Origin: Pararhizobium sp. A13
GTDB lineage: Bacteria > Pseudomonadota > Alphaproteobacteria > Rhizobiales > Rhizobiaceae
Assembly: GCF_040126305.1 (NCBI RefSeq)
Contig: NZ_CP149510.1
Coordinates: 2,801,001-2,865,000, forward strand
DNA: 64,000 nucleotides
Direction of reading: 5' to 3'
The position numbers and the translations under genes were made by a program. How positions within the stretch are numbered: position 1 is the stretch's first letter; every line of letters starts with the position of its first letter. Below, piece by piece: positions 52,610-62,047 of this stretch. Under the pieces are notes generated by a model, which did no database searches, was not told the DNA's origin, and saw nothing but the letters and a program-made list of their open reading frames with translations.

Positions 52610-52718
52610 CCTGCCTTGGTTTCCGTGCGTCTCCCATGCTGGGCGATCACTCGATTGCGCGTCGGTTCCGGGCTCCCCACAGCCGGGCGAGGCGCGATCC
52701 AAGGCAGGACTGGACAAA
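52610..52718 (+). promoter_or_regulatory. secG leader with long-range inverted repeat
   Basis: CCTGCCTTGG (52610-52619) is perfectly complementary to CCAAGGCAGG (52699-52708). The right arm sits just before the secG start codon (52719) and includes its ribosome-binding region (AAGGCAGGA). Pairing could hide the ribosome-binding site, but no known RNA family is recognised. Confidence 0.4.
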
Positions 52719-53162
52719 ATGCAGACCGTATTGCTTGTCATCTATCTCATGGTTGTGCTGGCGCTGATCGGCGTCGTGCTCATTCAGCGCTCCGAAGGCG
52801 GCGGTCTCGGCATCGGCGGCGGTTCCGGCTTCATGTCCGCCCGCGGCACTGCCAATGCGCTGACCCGCACCACGGCGATCCTTGCTGCTCTTTTCTTCGT
52901 GCTGGCCCTGGGCATGGGCATTCTCGCCCGTTACCAGCCGGATGCGACCGACGTTCTCGACCGGATCCCCGGCACGACCAACAACGGCAAGGGTGTTCTT
53001 GATTCGCTCGGCGGTGGCACCACCCCGCCGGCCGGTCAGACCCCAGCGCAGTCTGGCGCGAATACCCAGACGCCGGCAACCGAGACCCCTGCGACGCAGA
53101 CCCCGGCATCGACCGAGACCAAGCCGGCAACGTCCAGCTCGGATGTTCCGACCGGCCAGTAA
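52719..53162 (+). CDS. secG: Preprotein translocase subunit SecG
   Basis: This 147-residue protein has two hydrophobic helices at about 3-21 (VLLVIYLMVVLALIGVVLIQ) and 55-72, joined by GGGLGIGGGSGFMSARGTAN, the SecG hallmark GG-rich loop before the second helix. A long low-complexity tail rich in Pro, Thr and Ala extends the C-terminus past the usual 75-110 residues, common in rhizobia. It supports SecYEG-driven protein export. A terminator follows and pyrG lies downstream. Confidence 0.95.
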   Translation: MQTVLLVIYLMVVLALIGVVLIQRSEGGGLGIGGGSGFMSARGTANALTRTTAILAALFFVLALGMGILARYQPDATDVLDRIPGTTNNGKGVLDSLGGGTTPPAGQTPAQSGANTQTPATETPATQTPASTETKPATSSSDVPTGQ

Positions 53163-53183
53163 GGCCAATGCAAGATTGAACCG

Positions 53184-53212
53184 CCGGCGGAAGCCAGTCT
53201 TCCGCCGGTTTT
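53184..53212 (+). terminator. Intrinsic terminator between secG and pyrG
   Basis: CCGGCGGAAG (53184-53193) pairs perfectly with CTTCCGCCGG (53199-53208), followed by TTTTCTTTTG. pyrG must therefore have its own promoter in the following 100 bases, or rely on readthrough. Confidence 0.9.
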
Positions 53213-53246
53213 CTTTTGTTTGAATTCTGCCGCCTGAGCCTTTTGA

Positions 53247-54944
<1,698 letters not shown>

Positions 54945-55013
54945 CGATTGTAAATGTGCAGACGTAAAGCCGGCCGCTGATCCAAATATGGAATCCAGCC
55001 TCAGGATGCCAGA

Positions 55014-55047
55014 CCCGCTCACAACAAGGCGTTGCGAGCGGGTTTTT
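55014..55047 (+). terminator. Intrinsic terminator after pyrG
   Basis: CCCGCTC (55014-55020) pairs with GAGCGGG (55036-55042), with an inner CAAC/GTTG pair, followed by five T residues. It marks the end of the conserved housekeeping block. Confidence 0.85.
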
Positions 55048-55169
55048 CCGTCAGGATATTCTTTTGAGGTATCTTGGGAGACTGTCGCGGCAGTACCCCC
55101 GATACCCACGGCACTAGCGCGGAATGTCGAGTTAATCCGGCACCGTCTCGTCCAGGAAATGACGAATAT

Positions 55170-55865
55170 TCATTGTCTCGGAGCGAGGCCATCAAGCAGG
55201 AAGTCGAGGCCTTTCCTGAAAGCGCCGTCCCAATCGTTATCCAACAGCAGACGAGAGCGTTCGATTGTCGGGTAGTGTTCGCTGAGACGTGTAAGGCGCT
55301 GCTGCGCGGCGGCCCTGTCGTCGTCCGAGAGGTCGAAGCTCGCCCGGGTGATGGTGGCGCCCATCACATAGTTCCAGAGCGACCATATCGCGACGTTCAG
55401 ATCTGCGTCCGCTACACCGGCTCTGGACAAGGTCTTGCTCAGTAGTTCTAGGCGACCGAGGATGTTCGGGCCGAGCGCCCGGCGCGGCAACAGCGATGCC
55501 GACCAAGGATGGCGCAGCATGCTGGCGCGCCAGTCTTCGAGCATATGAACGACTTCCCCGCGCCAGTCTTGAGACTCGACTATTTGCGGCGGACCGCGAT
55601 ATTCGAGCACCGAGTCGAGCGCCAGATCAAAGACCTCCTCTTTGTTGTCGACGTGCCAATATAGGCTCATCGCTCCCGAGCCGAGGCGATCGGCCAGCCG
55701 ACGCATCTTCAATCCGTCGACTCCTTGGGCGTCCAGCAGTTCTACCGCGGTCGCCACGATACGTTCCAGAGAGAGAGGCGGTTCACTGCGCGGCTCCTGC
55801 GCGGACTGTGACACACTTATCCGTTGAGACCGTTTGCTCTGCGCGCCGCTACGTTTGGTTGCCAT
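55170..55865 (-). CDS. TetR/AcrR-family regulator with TetR_C domain
   Basis: This 231-residue repressor has a basic N-terminal tail, a TetR_N helix-turn-helix (about 32-80; IVATAVELLDAQGVDGLKMRRLADRL, then AMSLYWHVDNKEEV) and the TetR_C_1-type ligand domain seen in tetracycline- and antibiotic-responsive regulators (EDWRASMLRHPWSASLL). It diverges from an exported RidA gene. Two near-identical 15-base palindromes in the gap are almost certainly its operators. The local gene content is unlike neighbouring core genes, indicating acquisition. Confidence 0.92.
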   Translation of the reverse strand: MATKRSGAQSKRSQRISVSQSAQEPRSEPPLSLERIVATAVELLDAQGVDGLKMRRLADRLGSGAMSLYWHVDNKEEVFDLALDSVLEYRGPPQIVESQDWRGEVVHMLEDWRASMLRHPWSASLLPRRALGPNILGRLELLSKTLSRAGVADADLNVAIWSLWNYVMGATITRASFDLSDDDRAAAQQRLTRLSEHYPTIERSRLLLDNDWDGAFRKGLDFLLDGLAPRQ

Positions 55866-55935
55866 CCGTCTTCCTTGCTGATCAGACCGTCTGATTTAAG
55901 CCGACAATCGACGAATGTCGATCCTGACCGATTGA

Positions 55936-55977
55936 CTCGTACGACGTACGATGCAATTGAATCGTACGTCGTACGAG
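55936..55977. promoter_or_regulatory. Tandem palindromic TetR operators
   Basis: Two 15-base palindromes, TCGTACGACGTACGA (55937-55951) and TCGTACGTCGTACGA (55962-55976), each a 7-1-7 dyad, lie 25 bases apart. They are also inverted copies of each other, so the outer arms form a perfect 17-base inverted repeat (55936-55952 and 55961-55977). They lie between the divergent TetR and RidA genes. Confidence 0.85.
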
Positions 55978-56061
55978 CCGCTTGTATGGCGATGGGTTAA
56001 AGTTCAATCCTGCCGGCTGCGAGGGTACGTTTCTCGCGGTCCGCAGAGCCAAGAGAAAATC

Positions 56062-56550
56062 ATGTCACGCGCAATCAAGCATCTGCTTATCGGAGGGCTA
56101 ATCATCATGACCATGGGAGTTCCCACCGCGACGACAGCGAATGAGAATGATCTCAAGCTGACCATCGTCAATCCCAAAAAACTCTATGACCCGACGCCGA
56201 ATGGCTACAGCACGGCGGTGATTGTGCCCCGCGAAGCCCGGGTGGCCTACATCTCCGGACAGGGCGGCCAAGACATCACTGGAGCCTTGTCGCCCGATTT
56301 TTCGGTCCAGGTGGAACAAGCATATGCGAACCTGCGCACTGCGCTTGAAGGAATCGGTGCGAAATCGGATCAGGTCGCCAAGCTCACGGTCTTCGTGGTC
56401 GATCACGATATGTCCAAGCTTGAGGTGTTGACCAAGAACGTCAAGGCAATGTTCGGCGAGGCGCTGCCGGCGCAGACTCTGATTCCCGTTCCCAAGCTTG
56501 CAATTGACTCCATGCTCTTCGAGATCGAAGCCGTCGTCATTCTGGAATAG
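56062..56550 (+). CDS. RidA-family protein with N-terminal signal peptide
   Basis: This 162-residue protein combines a signal peptide or anchor (MSRAIKHLLIGGLIIMTMGV, cleavage near TTAN) with a complete RidA/YjgF domain (about 38-160): YISGQGGQDITG, QVEQAYANLRTALEGIGAKSD, VFVVDHDM and PAQTLIPVPKLA. Cytoplasmic RidA deaminates reactive enamines from PLP enzymes; an exported form suggests a different substrate. The Arg of the canonical active site (usually RTLIP or RAxV) is not evident: the matching position reads QTLIPV. ATG 56062 follows AAGAGA. It diverges from the TetR gene. Confidence 0.88.
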   Translation: MSRAIKHLLIGGLIIMTMGVPTATTANENDLKLTIVNPKKLYDPTPNGYSTAVIVPREARVAYISGQGGQDITGALSPDFSVQVEQAYANLRTALEGIGAKSDQVAKLTVFVVDHDMSKLEVLTKNVKAMFGEALPAQTLIPVPKLAIDSMLFEIEAVVILE

Positions 56551-56892
56551 TGGCGGCGACGGATCAGGCGCGGTTGCCAACTGTGATACCGGGTAGCGAT
56601 GGGTACATATGGGGAACGTCGTCGGGCCAATATGCAAGCCATGTCCGCTCGTGGCGCATTTGGGACCTCAGCCAAGGTCACGAGATGGCCTCAGGGCGGA
56701 CGCTGATCATACTGGCGCAGTCCACGTTTGGCTGCGGAAAATGGTCACGGAAGTGGTGCGTAATGCCTAATTTAAACGCCGCTTAGCTTTGTCGGGAAGC
56801 GTGGCTGGTCATGAGTGACCGGAATGCTATGATCTTCAGCGATGCACTCTCGGGATGACGTCGCGCATCGCCATCAACAGAAAATTACAACA
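56551..56892. other. 342-base gene-free interval
   Basis: No open frame here looks like protein, and I see no terminator with a T-run. A small stem GGTCA/TGACC occurs near 56808-56821. The hydrolase promoter is probably at the right end. The sequence may contain decayed coding material that I cannot recognise. Confidence 0.4.
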
Positions 56893-57588
56893 ATGCATAT
56901 CGTAATTGTCTCCGGTTTTATGACTGACGCCGAACTTTGGGATGATGTCTTGCCGTCACTTCAAGCGTTGGGGTCGGTCACCCATGCCGATGTGAGCCGC
57001 GCGGCGACGATCCTCGAAATGGCCCAGCACGTCGTAGCAGGTGCGCCAGAGCATTTCGCGATAATCGGGTTTTCAATGGGCGGCTACGTGGCACGAGAAG
57101 TCGTGCGCCTCGCGCCGGAGCGTGTTCAGGCGCTCGTTCTCGTCGCAACCTCGGCCCGTGCTGATACCCCTGAGCAAGCAAGCCGTAAATTGGCTTCGGT
57201 CAAAGCCGTGAACCCTCTTCGGTTTCGTGGCCTCAGCCGGACGGCCGTGCTCGGCTCGCTGCATCCAGATCGCGCCGGGGACGAACCTATGATTGAGCGC
57301 GTGCGAGCGATGAGTGAACGGGTTGGTGCAGAGGTCTTCATGCGACATGCCGCACAGGTGCGTGAAAGCGATCTTGAGCACTTGGCCGCCATTCACTGCC
57401 CTACACTCATTGTCGCGGCTGATGGAGACGCTCTGCGCAGTCTTGAGGAAGCCAGAGAGCTAAGGGACGGGATTGAGGGAGCTACACTGACCATGGTTGA
57501 AAAGTCTGGCCACATGATCCCGATGGAGCAGCCGGAGAAGTTGGCTGCCGCCGTCGCTCCCTGGCTCCATCGTCAAGTGCCTACATAA
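56893..57588 (+). CDS. Alpha/beta hydrolase
   Basis: This 231-residue cytoplasmic hydrolase has the oxyanion region HIVIVSGFM, the nucleophile elbow GFSMGGYVA with Ser61, an acid in VAADGDALR and a late His in KSGHMIPMEQPE. It is of the small MhpC/BioH-like type. ATG 56893 gives the family N-terminus; ATG 56842 would add 17 residues; neither has a clear ribosome-binding site. Its 3-prime end overlaps the convergent LysR gene by 16 bases. Confidence 0.87.
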   Translation: MHIVIVSGFMTDAELWDDVLPSLQALGSVTHADVSRAATILEMAQHVVAGAPEHFAIIGFSMGGYVAREVVRLAPERVQALVLVATSARADTPEQASRKLASVKAVNPLRFRGLSRTAVLGSLHPDRAGDEPMIERVRAMSERVGAEVFMRHAAQVRESDLEHLAAIHCPTLIVAADGDALRSLEEARELRDGIEGATLTMVEKSGHMIPMEQPEKLAAAVAPWLHRQVPT

Positions 57589-58445
57589 TCAAGACCCATG
57601 TGCGACAGATCACGTCTCAGCGTATTATAGAGGTGGTCAACCGCCGCACCATCAGACAACGGGTTTCGAACAATCCCGATTTCCAGGTCGTCGAGCGTTG
57701 GAAGCCCTTCGTTTTCCCCTATTATCCTCAGCGAGTCCGGCACGCTGCATAACGCCAATGCGGCTACGGAGAGTCCGGTCTGAACGATTGTCACCAAGCC
57801 AAGCAGGCTGGGACTTGAATAAGTGCACCGATAGGCGCGGTCATTGTCGGCAAGTGCGCGGAGAACATGGGCGCGTGCGGTAGAGTTTTCGAACAAGGCG
57901 ACAGGTAGCGGATCAGTTTCCCAGGCCATATGCGTCAAAGACGAAACCCATACCAACCGTTCACGCCTCAATATCTCTATCGGCTGGTTCGCTTTTCGGG
58001 TGACGATTGCCAGATCGACGCGGTTTTCGCGAATGGCCAAATTGAGTTTGTCGCTTGGTTCGCAGACGAGGTCGACAGCAATCTGCGAATGTTCGTTTGC
58101 AAACCGTCTCAGGACTTTGGGAAGCAAGGATGCCGCGTAATCATCAGGAACACCGAGACGAACGCTTCCAACATCCGACTTCCCTGTAACGCTGGTCCAC
58201 GCCTCATCAGATAGCTTCAGAAGGTGGCGTGCAAACGCCAGGAGGTCGTTGCCAACCGCATTCGGAATGACTGCTTTGGGAGTCCGGACGAGAAGCTGTT
58301 TCCCAATGGATTGCTCCAATCGCTGCATCTGCATGCTGACGGCGGACTGGCTGCGCCCGACGCGCGGGGCGGCGTTCGTGAAGCTGCCGGTCTCGGCGAC
58401 GGCGACGAAGGTGTTCAGGAGCTCTAGGTCAAGGATTTTGGTCAT
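57573..58445 (-). CDS. LysR-family transcriptional regulator
   Basis: This 290-residue regulator has the LysR winged helix-turn-helix at residues 5-62 (LELLNTFVAVAETGSFTNAA, then SQSAVSMQMQRLEQSIG) and a periplasmic-binding-like effector domain. It diverges from a DMT exporter gene, and an 11-base inverted repeat lies between them. It likely controls the exporter, and perhaps the LysE and racemase genes downstream, in response to an amino acid or aromatic ligand. ATG 58445 is used; the longer upstream frame is rejected because it runs through the operator region. Confidence 0.92.
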   Translation of the reverse strand: MTKILDLELLNTFVAVAETGSFTNAAPRVGRSQSAVSMQMQRLEQSIGKQLLVRTPKAVIPNAVGNDLLAFARHLLKLSDEAWTSVTGKSDVGSVRLGVPDDYAASLLPKVLRRFANEHSQIAVDLVCEPSDKLNLAIRENRVDLAIVTRKANQPIEILRRERLVWVSSLTHMAWETDPLPVALFENSTARAHVLRALADNDRAYRCTYSSPSLLGLVTIVQTGLSVAALALCSVPDSLRIIGENEGLPTLDDLEIGIVRNPLSDGAAVDHLYNTLRRDLSHMGLDYVGT

Positions 58446-58467
58446 GGCGCTATCAGCATATCGAATA

Positions 58468-58503
58468 ACACTCACCAAATCTATTCGTTTGATTGGTGAG
58501 TGT
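58468..58503. promoter_or_regulatory. Inverted-repeat operator between LysR and DMT genes
   Basis: ACACTCACCAA (58468-58478) and TTGGTGAGTGT (58493-58503) form a perfect 11-base inverted repeat with a 14-base spacer, midway between the divergent start codons. Its size and place fit a LysR recognition or activation site. Confidence 0.7.
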
Positions 58504-58543
58504 GCATTCGTAAGGATGGGGGCAGACCTGATTGGAGACTTGA

Positions 58544-59440
58544 ATGCCAGCGCCCATAGAACGCCGATCTGCAACGATAAAGCTCGCAGTCGGCATGGCC
58601 ATCATTGGAACCGTCGGTGCCTTTGGCGTCGAATCCGGCGTTGACGCTGTCACCATCGTATTCTGGCGCAGCGTGTTCGGGACGGTGTTCCTGTTGGTCT
58701 GGTGCCTGATATTTGGCTACTTGCCTGACAGGTCGCTTTCTCTCCGGAAGCTCGCCCTCAGCGCTGCCGCCGGGTCCTGCCTTGTTTTGAGCTGGGCCGC
58801 ATTCTTCGCAGCCATCAGCATGACGTCAATTGCAACGACAACCATCGTCTTCCACATCCAACCCTTTTTCGTCGTCCTGATCGGAGCCCTTCTTCTCAAG
58901 GAACGGGTGACGCGGGATCAACTTTTGTGGATGACGGCCGCCTTTGTCGGCGTCATCCTCGCCAGTGGTCTAGGCTGGTCATCGGGGTCTGTCGACCGTG
59001 TATGGATGCTCGGGATAGGCGTGACGATATTGGGAGCACTTTGCTATGCGATCACCGCAGCTCTTGGGAAAAAACTGGGTGACCAAAGACCAGAAGTCAC
59101 CTCGCTCTGCCAGACGATAATGGGCGTTCTGATCTTCGCCCCGTTCGTTCATTTCGCCCAATCCATTTCGCTCCCGTCGTGGGGCTGGCTTGTCGGCATT
59201 GGCATCATTCATACGGGCATCGCGTGGGTTATCATCTACTCCGCCTATCCACAGCTATCGACCCCGGTCATCGGCATATTGAGTTTCGTCTATCCGATTG
59301 TCGCCATCGTCATCGACTGGGCGGTCTACGGCCATCCCCTTGGTTTGTCACAAGCGACCGGGATGCTTCTCATCGCGATCTCGACGCTTGGCGTACGCCT
59401 CGGATGGCGGATCAGGATGCGGACAGGGGCGACCGCCTGA
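58544..59440 (+). CDS. DMT-superfamily (EamA) exporter
   Basis: This 298-residue protein has ten hydrophobic helices and two EamA repeats. SAAAGSCLVLSWAAFFAAISM and ATTTIVFHIQPFFVVLIGALL with LKERVT form the repeat-1 signature, and the STPVIGILSFVYPIVAIVIDW stretch marks repeat 2. It is an inner-membrane metabolite exporter, substrate unknown. ATG 58544 is the start. The divergent LysR gene and the shared inverted repeat suggest inducible export. Confidence 0.92.
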   Translation: MPAPIERRSATIKLAVGMAIIGTVGAFGVESGVDAVTIVFWRSVFGTVFLLVWCLIFGYLPDRSLSLRKLALSAAAGSCLVLSWAAFFAAISMTSIATTTIVFHIQPFFVVLIGALLLKERVTRDQLLWMTAAFVGVILASGLGWSSGSVDRVWMLGIGVTILGALCYAITAALGKKLGDQRPEVTSLCQTIMGVLIFAPFVHFAQSISLPSWGWLVGIGIIHTGIAWVIIYSAYPQLSTPVIGILSFVYPIVAIVIDWAVYGHPLGLSQATGMLLIAISTLGVRLGWRIRMRTGATA

Positions 59441-59509
59441 TGCCCCAGGGATGACTCCAAAGTGTCAGGCGACGATCTTGTATTCGAACAAACTGGGTGA
59501 GGCTAGGCT

Positions 59510-60121
59510 GTGACTGTGAGTTGGATTTTATCTGTGGTCTTCTTTGCCGTGGCTTCATCCGGGTCGCCTGGACCGAACAACATGCTTCTGACGACAACCG
59601 GCGCAAACTACGGCCTCGCGCGTTCGTTGCCGCACGTCTTTGGCACGGGTGTCGGCATCTGTCTCATCCTGCTGGGGCTGGGTATGTTTGGCAGCCAATT
59701 GTTGGAGAATGAGACCTTTCGGAACATGCTGAAGTGGGGTGGCGTTGCCTACCTCGCTTGGCTCGCTTTTAAGATCGCCACGAGCCGTCCCAACGCAGCA
59801 TCGCAAGGAGATGCGGATAGCGCCCAACCCCTGACCTTCGTTCAGGCAGTGCTGTTTCAAGCGCTCAATCCGAAGGTCTGGTTGGGTGGCGCAAGTGGCA
59901 TCCTGACCTACGGCGCGGTGTCAGACGGGTGGAGCGCCCTGGCGATGAGCGTCGCATTCGCGCTTCTGTTCGCATCGATCAGCATGCCCTGCGGCGCAAG
60001 CTGGGCGCTGATTGGCGCATCGGCCCGCCACGTGTTGCGTTCGGACCGTGCTCTGAGGATATTCAACATCGCGATGGCGATCTTGCTTCTCGCTTCGCTC
60101 GTTCCAGTGGTGCTGAACTGA
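59510..60121 (+). CDS. LysE/RhtB-family amino acid exporter
   Basis: This 203-residue protein has six helices and the LysE signature SGSPGPNNMLLTTTGANYGLARSL in the first third (the PGPNN box), then FQALNPKVWLGGASGI. It exports amino acids or analogues across the inner membrane. GTG 59510 is the start. Together with the racemase two genes later it suggests handling of an unusual or D-amino acid. Confidence 0.92.
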   Translation: MTVSWILSVVFFAVASSGSPGPNNMLLTTTGANYGLARSLPHVFGTGVGICLILLGLGMFGSQLLENETFRNMLKWGGVAYLAWLAFKIATSRPNAASQGDADSAQPLTFVQAVLFQALNPKVWLGGASGILTYGAVSDGWSALAMSVAFALLFASISMPCGASWALIGASARHVLRSDRALRIFNIAMAILLLASLVPVVLN

Positions 60122-60385
60122 TGGGGCGTAAAACAAAAACTCGATCAGCGCAGACAATTTGGCCGCTCTCCTGCCCTACGCTAAACCGGCTCCGAGCTTG
60201 ACGGCAATGCCCCTCAAGGACAGCACGTCGGTCGCGATGGTCGGGCAGCAATCGCGATTTGATGAGCTGGGAAATGTTAGCGTCGGTGGATCGTGTGTCG
60301 CTTACGTCGATGGCAATCTGGCGTACGAATTTCCTCAAACCGTCTTGACCCGGCCATCAGTCGCTAGCAACACTATGGAGTTAAA

Positions 60386-61090
60386 ATGAAAACCATCGGT
60401 ATAGTTGGCGGTGTCGCTTGGCCCAGCTCGATCATTTACTATCAGACCATCAATGAACTGATAGCGAAGCGAATGGGCGGCAGCGGTCGGCATTGTGCAA
60501 AGCTGGTAATGGCCCAGACAGACTTCGATGAAGTCGAAAGTAGACAGGTTGAAGGCCGATGGGATTTGGTCGGAGGTTTGATCGCTGAAGAGGCCAACAA
60601 GCTAAAGGCGGCCGGAGCGGATTTCTACATCGTCGCCTGTAACACGGTCCATACAGCGGCTGATGTGTTTGAGGCACGGGTTGACCTGCCGTTTATTCAT
60701 ATCGTCGATCCGGCAGCTGAGCAGGCACTGGCGAGCGGGTTCAAAACAGTCGGATTGCTTGGCAGCAGGTATACGATGACAGGAACGTATTTTGTTGACC
60801 GGCTGAAGGATCGCTATGGCCTGAAGGTGCTTGTCGCAGAAGGTGAGCATGAAGCGAATGTCCACAATGCTCTCTATGAGGAACTGACCAAAGGAGTCTT
60901 CCGGCCGGAAACGCGGGTCAAGTTCAAGGCTGCCTTGGAATCTCTAGCCAGCCGAGGCGCGGAGGTCATTATTCTGGGCTGCACCGAGTTTGGCATGCTC
61001 ATTAAGGCAGAGGACAGCCCGGTCCCCTTAATTGACACAACAATTGCTCACGCCGAGGCAGCAGTCGAGAAGGCACTGCATTCTGATTGA
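60386..61090 (+). CDS. Aspartate/glutamate racemase-family protein
   Basis: This 234-residue protein matches the Asp/Glu/hydantoin racemase family. The two catalytic Cys are present: C85 in ACNTVH and C199 in GCTEF. The N-terminal GIVGGVAWPSSIIYY is also typical. Chemistry is PLP-independent two-base racemisation of an acidic amino acid or related compound. ATG 60386 follows ATGGAG. It lies 264 bases after the LysE gene; that gap shows no gene. Confidence 0.92.
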   Translation: MKTIGIVGGVAWPSSIIYYQTINELIAKRMGGSGRHCAKLVMAQTDFDEVESRQVEGRWDLVGGLIAEEANKLKAAGADFYIVACNTVHTAADVFEARVDLPFIHIVDPAAEQALASGFKTVGLLGSRYTMTGTYFVDRLKDRYGLKVLVAEGEHEANVHNALYEELTKGVFRPETRVKFKAALESLASRGAEVIILGCTEFGMLIKAEDSPVPLIDTTIAHAEAAVEKALHSD

Positions 61091-61127
61091 ACTCAACGTC
61101 AGCAGTCGTGGAGGCGGCGTGGTATAG

Positions 61128-61244
61128 GAGCGACAGACGCGGTGGCTTAAACTCGCCCTTTACTTGTCGCGCCCGGCGCTGAAGAAAGCGTTTAATCGGA
61201 TCACGGGTGGCATTTTCGTCGGTTTTGCTGCGATGCTAGTCTGA
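61128..61244 (+). pseudogene. LysE-family remnant (C-terminal fragment only)
   Basis: Read in frame, this segment gives WLKLALYLSRPALKK, AFNRITGGIFVGFAAM and a stop, which is the typical C-terminal end of LysE/RhtB exporters (the RITGGIFVGF helix). No start codon or upstream part of such a gene exists; a stop codon precedes the segment at 61125-61127. It is not the end of the intact LysE gene at 59510-60121, which ends differently. It is the leftover of a second exporter gene after a deletion or insertion. Confidence 0.7.
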
Positions 61245-62047
61245 GCGCGGCTCTGATAGAAACCTAGTAACGACCGCTTCGCGGCGCAAAGCAGAAGAAC
61301 GCGTCGCATAAATCCTTAACGGTAATACTGGCTCTGAAATCATAAGGGATATCGGTCGCAAATACCGCCGAGACCGCCCTTGCGACCTCTCCGGTTTGCG
61401 ACCAGGCGATGTCTTCCCTGCGAAAATTCATCCCCGCCGATCCCCGAAAATCCCCGCCTGGAAAAGCCGTGCGATGATCATGGCGTCCTGTCGCGGATAC
61501 ACCGCAAGACGTTTGCGGCGAGCCAGGGCTGGCACTCCACGGGAAACCTCGTGGCTTCGATGAGGAGGCTGCGAACGTCAGGCGGACCGGAAGGAGAGCC
61601 CCCGGAAAATGGATCCCCTCCGTCCTCTGGGGCGGGCGTGCCTGTGGGCACACATGTCGGGATGGGAAGCGTGACGTACCGGAGCTGCGATGCTGAATGC
61701 CGGCACCGGAGACCTGCGATACGACGATCGTCCCGAGGCAGAGGGTCCGAAGTCGGGGTCTGTAGGGAGGAAAGCTCCCGAGAGAACGCCAAACGGGGCG
61801 CTGGAAGGCGTCACATATACTTATTCATTAGAGACGGTTTCCAGTGCCCGTCCGATTGAGTGCATGTTTGAAAAACCACGGCGGCGGCGCGCGGGGATGT
61901 TTTCGGCTGTCTTCCGCTTCGGATCGTCTTCTTTACATCCCGCTCCTCGGCACTAGGTCGTCGTTAGATGCGAGCTTTCGGGAAAAGCGTGAGGCGGTTT
62001 TTCGTTTGGAATTGCTGCTACGCGCCGGATGAAGGAGTGGAACGGAG
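61245..62047. other. About 800 bases of unexplained structured noncoding DNA
   Basis: No real gene is recognised here. The segment 61560-61830 is purine-rich and full of short stems and GAA-type loops (for example GAGGCAGAGGGTCCG, GGGAGGAAAGCTCCC). Its look recalls the noncoding 5-prime part of a group II intron, yet there is no reverse transcriptase gene and I see no domain V. Candidate frames on both strands have implausible composition. The last 30 bases hold the GH32 ribosome-binding site. Confidence 0.4.

Noticed and set aside
61264..61859. Candidate genes on both strands (129, 104 and 159 codons)
   Set aside because: Composition is implausible (long Arg/Ser/Gly/Pro stretches), frames overlap on both strands and no motif is seen. 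The region is treated as noncoding.
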